From Streptomyces sp. cf386 (GTDB lineage Bacteria > Actinomycetota > Actinomycetes > Streptomycetales > Streptomycetaceae), in the NCBI RefSeq assembly GCF_900103585.1, contig NZ_FNHV01000007.1, positions 350,627 through 414,626 of the forward strand: 64,000 bases of DNA. Direction: 5' to 3'. This document shows positions 17,074-25,529 of this stretch, piece by piece. How positions within the stretch are numbered: position 1 is the first letter of the stretch; each line of letters opens with the position of its first letter. A model generated the notes under the pieces. That model saw only the letters and a list, made by a program, of their open reading frames with translations, was not told the origin of the DNA and searched no databases. Made by a program: the position numbers and the translations under genes.

Positions 17074-18437
17074 GATCCCTCGTACTTCTTCCCTACGGCC
17101 TCGGCCAGCTCCTGGGACTTCTTCAGCGCGCTGTCCACGGACTGGCGGCCTGCGATGGCGGAGCTGATCTCCTGGGAGACCTTGGTGCCCAGGTCGGTGA
17201 ATTCGGGGATGCCGACGAACTGGATGCCGGGCGCGGGCCGGGGCTGCACGCCCGGGTCCTCGGGCTTGGCGCCCGCGATGGCGTCCCGGGTGACGTCGGC
17301 GAAGGCGCCCGCTTCCTTGCGGTACTCGGGGATGTCGTAGGTCGACGCGCGCTTGCCGGCGGGCACGTTGGCCCAGCCGTTCGTCTCGCCGACGAGCTTC
17401 TCGTAGTCCTTGCCGGAGGCCCAGGAGATGAACTTCCAGGCGTTCTCGGCGTTCTTGGACGCCTTCTGGATGCCCCACGCCCAGGTGTAGAGCCAGCCGG
17501 AGCTCTCGGTCTTCTCGACCGGGGCCGGGACATACCCGATCTTGCCCTTGACCGGGGAGCCGCTCGCCTCCAGGGAGCCGGCGCCGGCCGTGGCGTCGTA
17601 CCACATCGCCGTCTTGCCCTGGGTCATGTTGTTCAGGCACTCGGCGTAGCCGGACTGCGCGGCACCGGCCTCACCGTGCTCGCGGACAAGGTCGACGTAG
17701 AACTGCGTGGCCTCCTTGAACTCCTTGGAGTCCAGCTGCGCCTTCCAGTCCTTGTCGAACCAGGTGCCGCCGTAGGTGTTGACGACCGTGGTCAGCGGTG
17801 CCATCACCTCGCCCCAGCCGGGCAGGCCGCGCAGGCAGATGCCCTTCATGCCGGACTCGGCGCCGTCCACCTTGGCGGCGATGTCGGCGACCTGCTTCCA
17901 GGTGGGCTTCGCGGGCATGGTCAGGCCGGCCTTCTCGATGACGTCCTTGCGGTACATCAAGAAGGAGGACTCGCCGTAGAAGGGCTCGCCGTAGAGCTGG
18001 CCGTCCTCGGCGGTGAGGGCCTGCGTCATCGGCTTGAGGATGTCGTCCTGGTCGAAGGCGGTGTCGCTCTTGACGTAGGAGTCCAGGGAGTGGAGCCAGC
18101 CGTTCTTGGCGTAGATCGGGATCTCGTAGTTGCTCAGGGTGGCGACGTCGTACTGGCCCGCCTGGTTGGCGAAGTCCTGGCTGATCTTGTCCCGGACATC
18201 GTTCTCCGGCAGGACGGTGAAGTTCACCTTGATGCCGGTGTCCTTGGTGAAGTTGTCGGCGGTGAGCTTCTGGAGCTCCACCATCTGCGGGTTGTTCACC
18301 ATCAGGACGTTGATGGAGTCGCCACCGGCGGATCCGGATCCACCGGCGCCCGAACAGGCGGCGAGTGAAGTGATCAGCGTCCCTACGGCTGCCACGGCAA
18401 GGGAGGCGCGTGGCGCGCGTCGGCTCTGGGTTCGCAT
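17070..18437 (-). CDS. polyol-binding lipoprotein of the ABC importer
   Basis: A 455-residue solute-binding lipoprotein. ATG 18437 has a strong AGGAG 7 bases upstream, so an in-frame ATG 27 bases earlier is rejected. The signal ends in a lipobox (SLAAC, Cys28). The mature start (NVLMVNNPQMVELQKL), 'VNFTVLPENDVRDKIS' and 'FANQAGQYDVATLSNYE' closely resemble SmoE-type sorbitol/mannitol binding proteins as I remember them. It is the first gene of the minus-strand operon, directly downstream of the DeoR gene across a 119-base gap. Confidence 0.9.
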   Translation of the reverse strand: MRTQSRRAPRASLAVAAVGTLITSLAACSGAGGSGSAGGDSINVLMVNNPQMVELQKLTADNFTKDTGIKVNFTVLPENDVRDKISQDFANQAGQYDVATLSNYEIPIYAKNGWLHSLDSYVKSDTAFDQDDILKPMTQALTAEDGQLYGEPFYGESSFLMYRKDVIEKAGLTMPAKPTWKQVADIAAKVDGAESGMKGICLRGLPGWGEVMAPLTTVVNTYGGTWFDKDWKAQLDSKEFKEATQFYVDLVREHGEAGAAQSGYAECLNNMTQGKTAMWYDATAGAGSLEASGSPVKGKIGYVPAPVEKTESSGWLYTWAWGIQKASKNAENAWKFISWASGKDYEKLVGETNGWANVPAGKRASTYDIPEYRKEAGAFADVTRDAIAGAKPEDPGVQPRPAPGIQFVGIPEFTDLGTKVSQEISSAIAGRQSVDSALKKSQELAEAVGKKYEGS

Positions 18438-18556
18438 GAAGTACTCCTGGGCATTTATGTGCAAAGGGGACTTTTGTTGGGGTGGTTGTGCCGTGCGAGG
18501 TGGGGCGGTTGGATGGCCGGCCTTTCGGGCGGGGTGTGTGGGGTGCGGCTCGGGTG

Positions 18557-19339
18557 TCAGACGCGGATGACCTGTGGCCCCAGCAGTGAGTAGCGGTGGG
18601 CCTCGGCCGCGGGAAGCAGTGTGCTCGTCACGATCGCCTCCAGGGCGCCGATCTCTGCGAAGCGGCAGAAGCTGACGGCCCCGAACTTCGTGTGGGCGCC
18701 CGCGAACACCGTGCGCCGCGCGGAACGGATCGCCTGTGCCTTGACCTCGCTGACGGCCGGGTCGGGGGTGGTGAGGCCGTGTTCGCGGGAGATGCCGTTG
18801 GCGCCGATGAACGCCAGGTCGATGACGAAACCGGCGAGCATCTTCGTGGTCCAGTGGTCGACCGTCGCCAGCGTGCCGGAGCGGACCCGGCCGCCGAGCA
18901 GCAGGACCGAGATGCCCTCGGCCTCGGCGAGCGTGCCCGCGATCGGCAGGGAGGCGGTGACCACGGTGAGCGGCCGGCCCCGGGGCAGGGCCTCGGCGAT
19001 GAGCTGAGGGGTGAAGCCCTCGTCGACGAAGACCGTCTCGGCGTCCCCGAGGAGCTCGGCCGCCGCGGCGGCGATCCGGCGCTTTTCGGGAACGTGGCTG
19101 GTGGCGCGGAACGAGAGCGTCGTCTCGAAGCCGGCGCTCTCCACGGGGTAGGCGCCGCCGTGGGTGCGGCGGAGCAGCCCGTGCTCCTCCAGGACGCGCA
19201 GGTCCCGGCGCACGGTCTCCTTGGCCACGCCCAGCTCGACGGCGAGCGCGGTGACGTCGACCGAGCCGGTGGCACGCGCGGCCTGCACGATCTCGCGCTG
19301 GCGTTCCTCGGCGGTCCTCGCCGTGTTGGCCGTCGTCAT
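18557..19339 (-). CDS. DeoR-family repressor
   Basis: A 260-residue regulator. The N-terminal winged helix (residues about 10-60: 'ELGVAKETVRRDLRVLEEHGLLRRTHGGA') is diagnostic for DeoR. The C-terminal DeoRC sugar-phosphate sensor shows 'EKRRIAAAAAELL', 'VFVDEGFTPQLIAEAL' and 'VIDLAFIGANGIS'. ATG 19339 has GGAAGCGG upstream; a GTG three codons earlier is possible. It is upstream of and co-directional with the polyol importer, so it most likely controls that operon in response to a phosphorylated sugar. Direct repeats at 19488-19506 in its own upstream region are candidate binding sites. Confidence 0.9.
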   Translation of the reverse strand: MTTANTARTAEERQREIVQAARATGSVDVTALAVELGVAKETVRRDLRVLEEHGLLRRTHGGAYPVESAGFETTLSFRATSHVPEKRRIAAAAAELLGDAETVFVDEGFTPQLIAEALPRGRPLTVVTASLPIAGTLAEAEGISVLLLGGRVRSGTLATVDHWTTKMLAGFVIDLAFIGANGISREHGLTTPDPAVSEVKAQAIRSARRTVFAGAHTKFGAVSFCRFAEIGALEAIVTSTLLPAAEAHRYSLLGPQVIRV

Positions 19340-19403
19340 CGTCGACACCCGCTTCCGTGCTGTGGTGCTCGGCTTGATCGCCTGGGGGGCGTCAAGCCGG
19401 AGT

Positions 19404-19506
19404 TGCCCGTTCGGGCCCGGTGGGGCCCATGAGGGAAGTTCTACAGCGGAGGTGCGAGGGTGAACAGGCCTGTTGTCGATCCGATACTGCCCGTTTCTGC
19501 CCGTTT
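19404..19506. promoter_or_regulatory. repeated TGCCCGTTY motifs upstream of the DeoR gene
   Basis: The 330-base gap 19340-19669 holds no convincing gene. TGCCCGTTC lies at 19404, and TGCCCGTTT at 19488 and 19498 in a 10-bp head-to-tail pair. DeoR-family repressors often bind short direct repeats with about one helical turn of spacing, so these are candidate operators. The rest of the gap is GC-rich; no hairpin stands out. Confidence 0.4.
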
Positions 19507-19669
19507 GGCGCTGTGGGTGCCCGCCTCGGACCTGCGTGGCCGTGAGGGTGGGCGTGAGATCGGGCAGCTCTGATGCCCGAATGGGGGAGCGGACGGGCCC
19601 GTTCGGTGCCCGCCCGCTCCCGCGAACGCCTGGTTTCCGCCGTGTTTCGGTCGGATCAGTAGGGTCCGA

Positions 19670-20494
19670 TCAGTACGGCCAGATCGGCGGGTCGCTCACG
19701 AAGTGGCCGCCCAGGTAGGCGTGCGCGATGTCGTCCGGGTCGAGCTCGCCCTGTTCGGCGACGATCTTCTCGGCGTACGGCTCGGAGTCGTCCTGGGGCT
19801 CGTAGCCGAGGGCGCGGGCGGTGGTCAGGTCCCACCACAGGCGGGTGTTCGCCGAGGAGCCGTAGACGACGGTGTGCTCGACGTTCTCGGCGGTCAGGGC
19901 TGCGTGGAAGAGGCGGGCGCCGTCGGCGGGGCTCATCCACACCGAGAGCATGCGGACGCTGGTCGGCTCGGGGAAGCAGGAACCGATGCGTACGGACACC
20001 GTCTCCAGGCCGTGCTTGTCCCAGTAGAACTGCGCGAGGTCCTCGCCGAAGGACTTGGACAGGCCGTAGAAGGTGTCGGGGCGGCGCGGGGTGTCGATGG
20101 GGATCAGCGCGCTCGCGTCATGGGGTGCGGCGCCCTCGGGGCGGGGCGTGAAGCCCACCGCGTGGTTGGAGGAGGCGAAGACGATGCGGCTCACGCCCTC
20201 CTCGCGGGCGGCCTCGTACAGGTGGTAGGTGCCCTCGATGTTCGCCCGGAGGATCTTCTCGAACGGGGCTTCCAGGGAGATGCCCGCGAGGTGGATGATC
20301 GCGTCGACGCCCCGCACGGCCTCGCGCACGGCCTCCTTGTCGGCGAGGTCGGCGACGATCGCGTCCGGCGCGTCCTCGACGGTGCGCAGATCGAGCAGTC
20401 GCAGCTCGTAGCCGTACGCCGGGAGCAGGTCCCGCATCAGGGTGCCGAGCCCGCCGGCGGCGCCGGTGAGCAGAACGGTGCGGGGTGCGGGCAT
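19670..20494 (-). CDS. udh: uronate dehydrogenase
   Basis: A 274-residue cytosolic short-chain-type NAD enzyme. It oxidises D-galacturonate or D-glucuronate at C1 to the aldarolactone. NAD-binding GAAGGLG is at residues 11-17, 'SSNHAVGF' at about 108-115, and the catalytic pair Y143/K147 (YGLSK). The blocks 'VRIGSCFPEP...RMLSVW' and 'YGSSANTRLWWD' match the Agrobacterium enzyme as remembered. ATG 20494 follows AAGGAGAC; an upstream ATG at 20548 would add 18 unmatched residues. It is divergent from kdgD, so the two define an oxidative uronate route feeding 2-oxoglutarate, consistent with the nearby pectin locus. Confidence 0.88.
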   Translation of the reverse strand: MPAPRTVLLTGAAGGLGTLMRDLLPAYGYELRLLDLRTVEDAPDAIVADLADKEAVREAVRGVDAIIHLAGISLEAPFEKILRANIEGTYHLYEAAREEGVSRIVFASSNHAVGFTPRPEGAAPHDASALIPIDTPRRPDTFYGLSKSFGEDLAQFYWDKHGLETVSVRIGSCFPEPTSVRMLSVWMSPADGARLFHAALTAENVEHTVVYGSSANTRLWWDLTTARALGYEPQDDSEPYAEKIVAEQGELDPDDIAHAYLGGHFVSDPPIWPY

Positions 20495-20552
20495 CCTCGG
20501 GTCTCCTTGGGGGCGTCGGCCGCCTGTGTGCACGGTATTCACATTCATGGAC

Positions 20553-20634
20553 TAGTTAAGGATCACCACCCTTCCTCGTCAAGGGTGGTGCAGGTTGTGT
20601 TCATAACCGTAAACTCTGATCAGAAACCTGCACC
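20553..20634. promoter_or_regulatory. divergent udh/kdgD promoter with nested inverted repeats
   Basis: On the minus strand TTGACG (complement of 20577-20582) and TAACTA (complement of 20553-20558) are 18 bases apart, a good udh promoter. Two perfect 10-bp inverted repeats share this space: CACCACCCTT (20564-20573) with AAGGGTGGTG (20581-20590), and GGTGCAGGTT (20587-20596) with AACCTGCACC (20625-20634). The first covers the -35 box of udh and the second spans the probable kdgD promoter region. They look like operators for a regulator acting on both genes. Confidence 0.6.
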
Positions 20635-20679
20635 CTGTACCTCCGTCTCGTTCCAACCGCCTCGTTCCAGGGAGAGCCC

Positions 20680-21645
20680 GTGACGCCTGCCCCCCTTGCC
20701 GCTCGTCTCGGCATCCCCAGCGGGCCGCTGTTCTTCCCCGTCACCGCCTACGGCCCCGACGGCTCGGTCGACCTCGACACGTACCGCACCCATGTGCGCC
20801 GGGGCGTCGAGGCCGGGGCCGCCGCCGTGTTCGCGTGCTGCGGCACCGGGGAGTTCCACGCGCTCGCTCCCGAGGAGTACGAGGCGTGCGTGCGGGCGGC
20901 CGTCGAGGCGGCGGACGGACGCGTGCCGGTCGTCGCGGGCGCCGGATACGGCACCGCCCTCGCCGTGCGGTACGCCCGGCTCGCCGAGGGCGCCGGCGCG
21001 CACGGGCTGCTCGCCCTGCCGCCGTACCTCGTCGTCGCCGGACAGGAGGGGCTGCTGCGGCACTACCGGGAGATCGCCGCCGCGACCGTGCTCCCCGTCA
21101 TCGTCTACCAGCGCGACAACGCCGTGTTCACCCCGGACACCGTCGTCGAACTGGCTCGCACGGACGGGATCATCGGGCTCAAGGACGGCCTCGGCGACCT
21201 GGACCTCATGCAGCGGATCGTCAGCGCCGTACGCACCGAGGTCCCCGGCGACTTCCTCTACTTCAACGGCCTGCCGACCGCCGAACAGACCCAGCTCGCC
21301 TACCGTGCGATCGGCGTCCCGCTCTACTCCTCCGCCGTGTTCTGCTTCGCCCCGGAGATCGCCCTCGCCTTCTACCGGGCGCTGGAAGCGGGCGACGACA
21401 CGACCGTCGACCGCCTCCTGGACGGCTTCTACCGTCCGTTCGTCGAACTGCGCGCCCAGGGCCGCGGATACGCCGTCGCCCTCGTCAAGGCGGGCGTACG
21501 GCTGCGCGGGCTGGACGTGGGGGAAGTGCGGCCCCCGCTGCACGAGCCGAGCGAGGATCATGTCAAGCAACTCGCCCAGGTGATCGAGCGCGGCTACGCG
21601 CTGCTGGAGAAGCACCCTGAGAAGGACCCGGAGGAGACCAAGTGA
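20680..21645 (+). CDS. kdgD: 5-dehydro-4-deoxyglucarate dehydratase
   Basis: A 321-residue member of the DHDPS/NAL family. It dehydrates and decarboxylates 5-keto-4-deoxyglucarate to 2,5-dioxopentanoate. The GTG start follows GGGAGAG. The Schiff-base lysine is K168 (IIGLKDGLGD) and the catalytic tyrosine Y143 lies in 'VIVYQRDNAV', a block characteristic of KdgD rather than DapA. 'GLPTAE' and 'YAVALVKAGVRLRG' near the end also fit. With udh across the divergent promoter it makes two steps of the oxidative galacturonate pathway. A galactarate dehydratase and an oxoglutarate-semialdehyde dehydrogenase are not obvious in the window. The 3' end overlaps the next gene by 4 bases. Confidence 0.88.
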   Translation: MTPAPLAARLGIPSGPLFFPVTAYGPDGSVDLDTYRTHVRRGVEAGAAAVFACCGTGEFHALAPEEYEACVRAAVEAADGRVPVVAGAGYGTALAVRYARLAEGAGAHGLLALPPYLVVAGQEGLLRHYREIAAATVLPVIVYQRDNAVFTPDTVVELARTDGIIGLKDGLGDLDLMQRIVSAVRTEVPGDFLYFNGLPTAEQTQLAYRAIGVPLYSSAVFCFAPEIALAFYRALEAGDDTTVDRLLDGFYRPFVELRAQGRGYAVALVKAGVRLRGLDVGEVRPPLHEPSEDHVKQLAQVIERGYALLEKHPEKDPEETK

Positions 21646-22805
21646 AGGCGTCGACATTCGTCTACCCCTGGGACGTCAACGGGGACCCGGAGGCACCCGG
21701 GAGGATCGCCGCCCTCGGCGTCCAGCAGGTGACGCTCGCCGCCGCCTACCACTCCACCCGCGCCCTCACCCCCCGCCACCCGCGCCACCGCATCGTCACC
21801 GCCGAACACGCGGCCGCGCTCTACCCGACGGACGACCGCTGGGCGGGCCGGGAGCTGCGCCCGTACCCGGCGGGGGACTGGGCGCCCGGCGACGCGTACG
21901 GCGAGGCGGCCACCGCACTCGCGAGCGCGGGCCTGGAGGTCCACACCTGGGTGGTCCTCGCGCACAACTCCCGACTCGGCGCCGAGCATCCGGCCACCTC
22001 GGTCGTCAACGCCTACGGCGACCGCTACCCCTGGGCGCCCTGCATCGCACAGCCCGCCACGCGCGCGTACCTCGTCGACCTGGCCGCCGAGGCAGCCGTA
22101 CGCCCCGGGGCGCGTGGCACCGAGCTGGAGTCCCTCGGCTGGTACGGCCTCCAGCACCTGCACGCCCACGACAAGACGGCCGGGGTCCCGCTCGGGGACG
22201 CCGGAATGTACCTGATGGCGCTCTGCTTCTGCCCCACCTGCCGGGAGGGATACGGCGCCCAGGGCCTGGACGCCGATGCGCTCGCCGCCGCCGTGCGGGA
22301 CGCGCTGGAGCCGCTGTGGCAAGGCGCGCCGGACGGCGATGGCTGGGCCGGGGTCGAGAAGCTGCTCGGCTCTCAGATGGCAGCGGCCACGCGCGCGTGG
22401 CGCGACGAAACCGCCCGCACGCTCCAGGAGGCGGCGGTCGCCGCCGTGCGGGAGGCCGCCCCCGTCGGCTTCCAGGTGCTGCTCCACGCCGACCCGGTGA
22501 CCTACCACGTCGGTGCGAACCCGGGCGTCGACCCCGTGCACATCCTGTCCGTCGCGGACGGCGTGGTCGTGCCCTGCGCGGGCGGCCCCGGTCTGCTGAC
22601 CCCCTTCGCCGAGCAGGGCCGCGAGGACGCCGTCATCGCCGCCAACTTCGGTGTGGTCTCGGGGATGGGCGGCAGCCCGGGCACGCTGGCGTCGGACGCG
22701 GCACGCGCGCGTGAGCTGGGCGCTACGGAGATCCGGCTCTATCACGCGGGGTTGGCGTCGGACGGCGACCTGGGGGCGGTGCGGGCGGAGCTCGCCGGGC
22801 TGTGA
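21642..22805 (+). CDS. unknown protein translationally coupled to kdgD
   Basis: A 387-residue protein whose GTG start overlaps the kdgD stop codon (GTGA), so the two are almost certainly co-translated. No signal peptide or membrane helix. It begins 'MKASTFVYPWDV', has a Cys cluster 'CFCPTC' near residues 192-197, and the pattern of 'TWVVLAHNSR', 'ESLGWYG' and 'GFQVLLHAD' suggests a (beta/alpha)8 barrel like those of glycoside hydrolases, but I recognise no catalytic pair. By position it may act on a uronate or aldarate intermediate, for example a lactone. The last 64 bases overlap the convergent MFS gene. Confidence 0.75.
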   Translation: MKASTFVYPWDVNGDPEAPGRIAALGVQQVTLAAAYHSTRALTPRHPRHRIVTAEHAAALYPTDDRWAGRELRPYPAGDWAPGDAYGEAATALASAGLEVHTWVVLAHNSRLGAEHPATSVVNAYGDRYPWAPCIAQPATRAYLVDLAAEAAVRPGARGTELESLGWYGLQHLHAHDKTAGVPLGDAGMYLMALCFCPTCREGYGAQGLDADALAAAVRDALEPLWQGAPDGDGWAGVEKLLGSQMAAATRAWRDETARTLQEAAVAAVREAAPVGFQVLLHADPVTYHVGANPGVDPVHILSVADGVVVPCAGGPGLLTPFAEQGREDAVIAANFGVVSGMGGSPGTLASDAARARELGATEIRLYHAGLASDGDLGAVRAELAGL

Positions 22806-23965
22806 AGCAGCGGTAGGGCGGCCGCCGGCCATGCGAGGCCGAGCACGGCCAACAGCAGCCGTACGTCGGCCAGTTCGACCAGGGCCGCCCCCGCCGCCAG
22901 CCCGATGACGTTCGGCGTGAAGACGAGTGTGTTCGCCGTGGCGGCCGTACGGCCGAGCAGCGCGAGCGGCGTCTCGCGCTGTACGGCGGTGAGCGCGGCG
23001 ATCAGCACGCAGGGCAGGCCCGCGCCGATCGCCGCGCTGCAGACCAGGGCCACCGGGTCGGACGGGATCGCCCTCAGCCCCGCGCCGACGGCCGTCAGAG
23101 CGATGCCGTACGCGGCGAAACGGCGTTCGCCGAGGCGGCGCAGGGCCCGGCCGGAGAGCAGCCCGACGGCCACCGAACCGGCACCCTGGACGGCGTACAG
23201 CACACCGGCGTACGCGGGAGGGTGCCCGAGGCCGTCGACGACGGCGTAGATCATCGCCCCGCTGAGCCCGGCGAACAGCATGGTGGCGCCGCCGGCGAGG
23301 ACGAGCGGGCGCAGCCGGGGGTGCGACCACAGATGGCGGGCGCCCTCGGCGGTCTGCGCCCGCCAGCCGCCGCTCGGCGGCCCGGGCCTGCTCTCGCGGA
23401 CCCGGAGAGCGGCGTACAGGCCGGTCGCCACCACGAACGTCAGGGCGTCGAGCAGGGCGACGCTCGCTCCGCCGTACGCCGCGTAGACGCCCGCGCCGGC
23501 CAGCGGGGCGAGGAGTTTCATGCCCTCGGTGGCCGTCATGCGCAGCCCGTTGAAGTCGCCGAGGAGGGGTGCGGGGATCGCGCCGGCCACGAGGGCGGAC
23601 TCGGCCGCGTCGTGCACGACGCCCGCCGCGCCGTAGACGAAGAGGACCGCGAACAGGAGCCAGAGGCGGTCCGGGGAGTCGACCGTGAGGAGGGTGAGCA
23701 GAAGGGCGGCCAGAAGGAGGTTCGCGCAGATCAGCAGCGGTTTGCGGCGGGTGCGGTCGGCGAGTGTGCCGAGCAGCGGGCCGGCCAGGGTGGGTGCCCA
23801 CAGGGCGAGCATGCACAGTGCGGCCAGGCCGTCGGACCCGGTGAGGTCCTTGACCCACACGCCGGACGCCAGCCACAGCGCCGATGTGCCGAAGGCGGAG
23901 ATCACGACTCCGGTGAGACAGAGGCGGGCGTTGCGGTCGCGCAGGACGGTCGATGTCGTCGTCAT
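22742..23965 (-). CDS. MFS transporter, probable drug/metabolite exporter
   Basis: A 407-residue protein with about 12 hydrophobic helices and the MFS loop 'GTLADRTRRKPLL' between helices 2 and 3. ATG 23965 is chosen because the upstream extension is polar and lacks a ribosome binding site. The MFS_3-like set (LTGSDGLAAL near the start, 'GLSGAMIYAVVDGL' in the middle) resembles exporters rather than sugar importers. It converges on, and overlaps by 64 bases, the gene from 21642. Substrate unknown. Confidence 0.85.
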   Translation of the reverse strand: MTTTSTVLRDRNARLCLTGVVISAFGTSALWLASGVWVKDLTGSDGLAALCMLALWAPTLAGPLLGTLADRTRRKPLLICANLLLAALLLTLLTVDSPDRLWLLFAVLFVYGAAGVVHDAAESALVAGAIPAPLLGDFNGLRMTATEGMKLLAPLAGAGVYAAYGGASVALLDALTFVVATGLYAALRVRESRPGPPSGGWRAQTAEGARHLWSHPRLRPLVLAGGATMLFAGLSGAMIYAVVDGLGHPPAYAGVLYAVQGAGSVAVGLLSGRALRRLGERRFAAYGIALTAVGAGLRAIPSDPVALVCSAAIGAGLPCVLIAALTAVQRETPLALLGRTAATANTLVFTPNVIGLAAGAALVELADVRLLLAVLGLAWPAAALPLLHSPASSARTAPRSPSDANPA

Positions 23966-24138
23966 GCCGGGCCATCGTGGTTCTAAGGCGGGCTGGTGCG
24001 GATCGGGAAGGTGCCCTAGAGCAAGGTGAACACTCGGCCAACTACCCGTGCGCGACCGCGATTTGATCGTGACGCGAGCCCGTTCCATGATGTAACCTTC
24101 AAGCAAAGAAATAGTAAAGTCAGAAGAAGGAGGCGATC

Positions 24139-24291
24139 ATGTTCGAACTGCGCAAGGAAGCGGAGATGAGGCTGCACTCGGAGAAGATGGCCCGGGAACT
24201 CGCTCTGAAGAACCTTCTGCAGAGGCAGCGCGCGGCAAACGGCGAGGCGGACGAGAAGCCCGCGCTTCAGCCTGAGGGTGAGCGACCCTGA
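24139..24291 (+). CDS. 50-residue helical, charged small protein
   Basis: A short gene from ATG 24139 to TGA 24291, preceded by a strong AGAAGGAGG. The product is highly charged with a regular Leu/Met pattern (LRKEAEMRLHSEKMARELAL), consistent with a single amphipathic helix or coiled coil, and then a polar tail. The upstream 50 bases are unusually AT-rich for this genome and may hold the promoter. The good ribosome binding site and codon use support a real gene. No family recognised. Confidence 0.6.
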   Translation: MFELRKEAEMRLHSEKMARELALKNLLQRQRAANGEADEKPALQPEGERP

Positions 24292-24378
24292 ACCCGTAGG
24301 AGCGCCCGGCGGGAATCCGTCGGAAGCTGTCGGCAATGCCTCTGGGGCGGGTGGGGCACCGGTCCTAGCGTCGGGACC

Positions 24379-24831
24379 ATGGCTTACGTGCTCCCCGCCC
24401 TCATCGGGCTTGTCTATGTCCTCCTCATGTGCCTGGTGCGCGAGCCGCACCGGCGCCGCCTCAACGCCGTCATGGTGGCGGGGGCGGGCGCCGCCTATCT
24501 GAGCGGCGGAGGACTCGGTGGCTGGGAGTTCGCGTTCACCGCGCTCGCCACATACGTCGCCTACCGGGGCCTGGACTCGTGGGCCTTCATCGGGATCGGG
24601 TGGCTGCTGCACACCGCGTGGGACGTCGTGCACCATCTCAAGGGCAACCCGATCGTCCCGTTCTCCCACGACTCCTCGCTGGGCTGCGCGATCTGCGACC
24701 CGGTGATCGCCCTGTGGTGCCTGGGCGGCGGCAGGACGCCGCGCGAGCTGGTCCGGGCGGTGCGCGCCAAGCGGGCTGAGCGCATCGGGCCCGGTGAGCC
24801 CGCCGAAGTCGCGGAGCCCGCATTGCGATGA
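24379..24831 (+). CDS. DUF6010-family membrane protein
   Basis: A 150-residue protein with about four hydrophobic segments (residues 2-20, 29-50, 52-66 and 70-84 approximately). Conserved-looking polar residues lie in the membrane part ('HTAWDVVHHLKGNPI', 'SLGCAICDP'), as in proteins annotated DUF6010. The C-terminus is charged and cytoplasmic. Function unknown; the His and Cys residues could bind a metal. Confidence 0.75.
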   Translation: MAYVLPALIGLVYVLLMCLVREPHRRRLNAVMVAGAGAAYLSGGGLGGWEFAFTALATYVAYRGLDSWAFIGIGWLLHTAWDVVHHLKGNPIVPFSHDSSLGCAICDPVIALWCLGGGRTPRELVRAVRAKRAERIGPGEPAEVAEPALR

Positions 24832-24889
24832 GTTTCCGGGCTTGGGACGGTCCACCCTTCACGACGCCCGCAGCCGTGAGGAGCAGCCG

Positions 24890-25480
24890 ATGACCGCCGA
24901 CCCGACCCTCGACCTCGGCCCCCAGACCCGTACCGTCGCCCGAATCGCCGCCGCGGTGACCGACGAGCAGCTCGCGGACGCGACCCCGTGCCCGGACTAC
25001 GCGGTACGCAACATGCTGGGCCACCTGATCCATCTGGCCGCCGCCTTCCGCGACGCCGCCCACAAGGACCTGGGTGCCACGACCGACACCAGCCCGACCG
25101 ACGCCGTCCCGGACATCGGCCCCGGCTGGCGTGAGGAGCTGCCCAAGGTCCTCGACGAACTCGCCGAGGCCTGGCGCGCCCCGGCCGCCTGGACCGGCAT
25201 GACGCGAGCCGGCGGCGTGGACCTCCCCGGCGCGGTCGCCGGTGCGGTCGCCGTCGACGAACTCGTCATCCACGGCTGGGACCTGGCCCACGCGACCGCC
25301 CAGCCGTACGCCCCCGACCCGGCCGCGCTGCAGGCGTGCCACGACTTCCTGCTGGCCGCCGCCGACGATGCCGACCGGGGTGACATCTTCGGCCCGGTCG
25401 TCGCGGTGTCCGACGCCGCGCCGCTGCTCGACCGGGCGGTGGGGTTGAGCGGGCGGGATCCGGGGTGGCGGCGGCCGTAG
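24890..25480 (+). CDS. TIGR03086-type metal-binding, mycothiol-dependent DinB protein
   Basis: A 196-residue protein. The ATG is preceded by GTGAGGAGC. It belongs to the mycothiol-dependent maleylpyruvate isomerase/DinB superfamily: 'TPCPDYAVRNMLGHLIHLA' supplies the first metal-binding His, and 'DELVIHGWDLAHAT' supplies the other His residues. Proteins of this group use mycothiol and a divalent metal for isomerisation or thiol transfer; specific substrates are mostly unknown. It is a single gene between DUF6010 and a metallo-hydrolase on the same strand. Confidence 0.85.
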   Translation: MTADPTLDLGPQTRTVARIAAAVTDEQLADATPCPDYAVRNMLGHLIHLAAAFRDAAHKDLGATTDTSPTDAVPDIGPGWREELPKVLDELAEAWRAPAAWTGMTRAGGVDLPGAVAGAVAVDELVIHGWDLAHATAQPYAPDPAALQACHDFLLAAADDADRGDIFGPVVAVSDAAPLLDRAVGLSGRDPGWRRP

Positions 25481-25529
25481 AAGCACACAGGGGCACTCCC
25501 CGGCTGTCCCTGCACATACGCTCCCCTCC

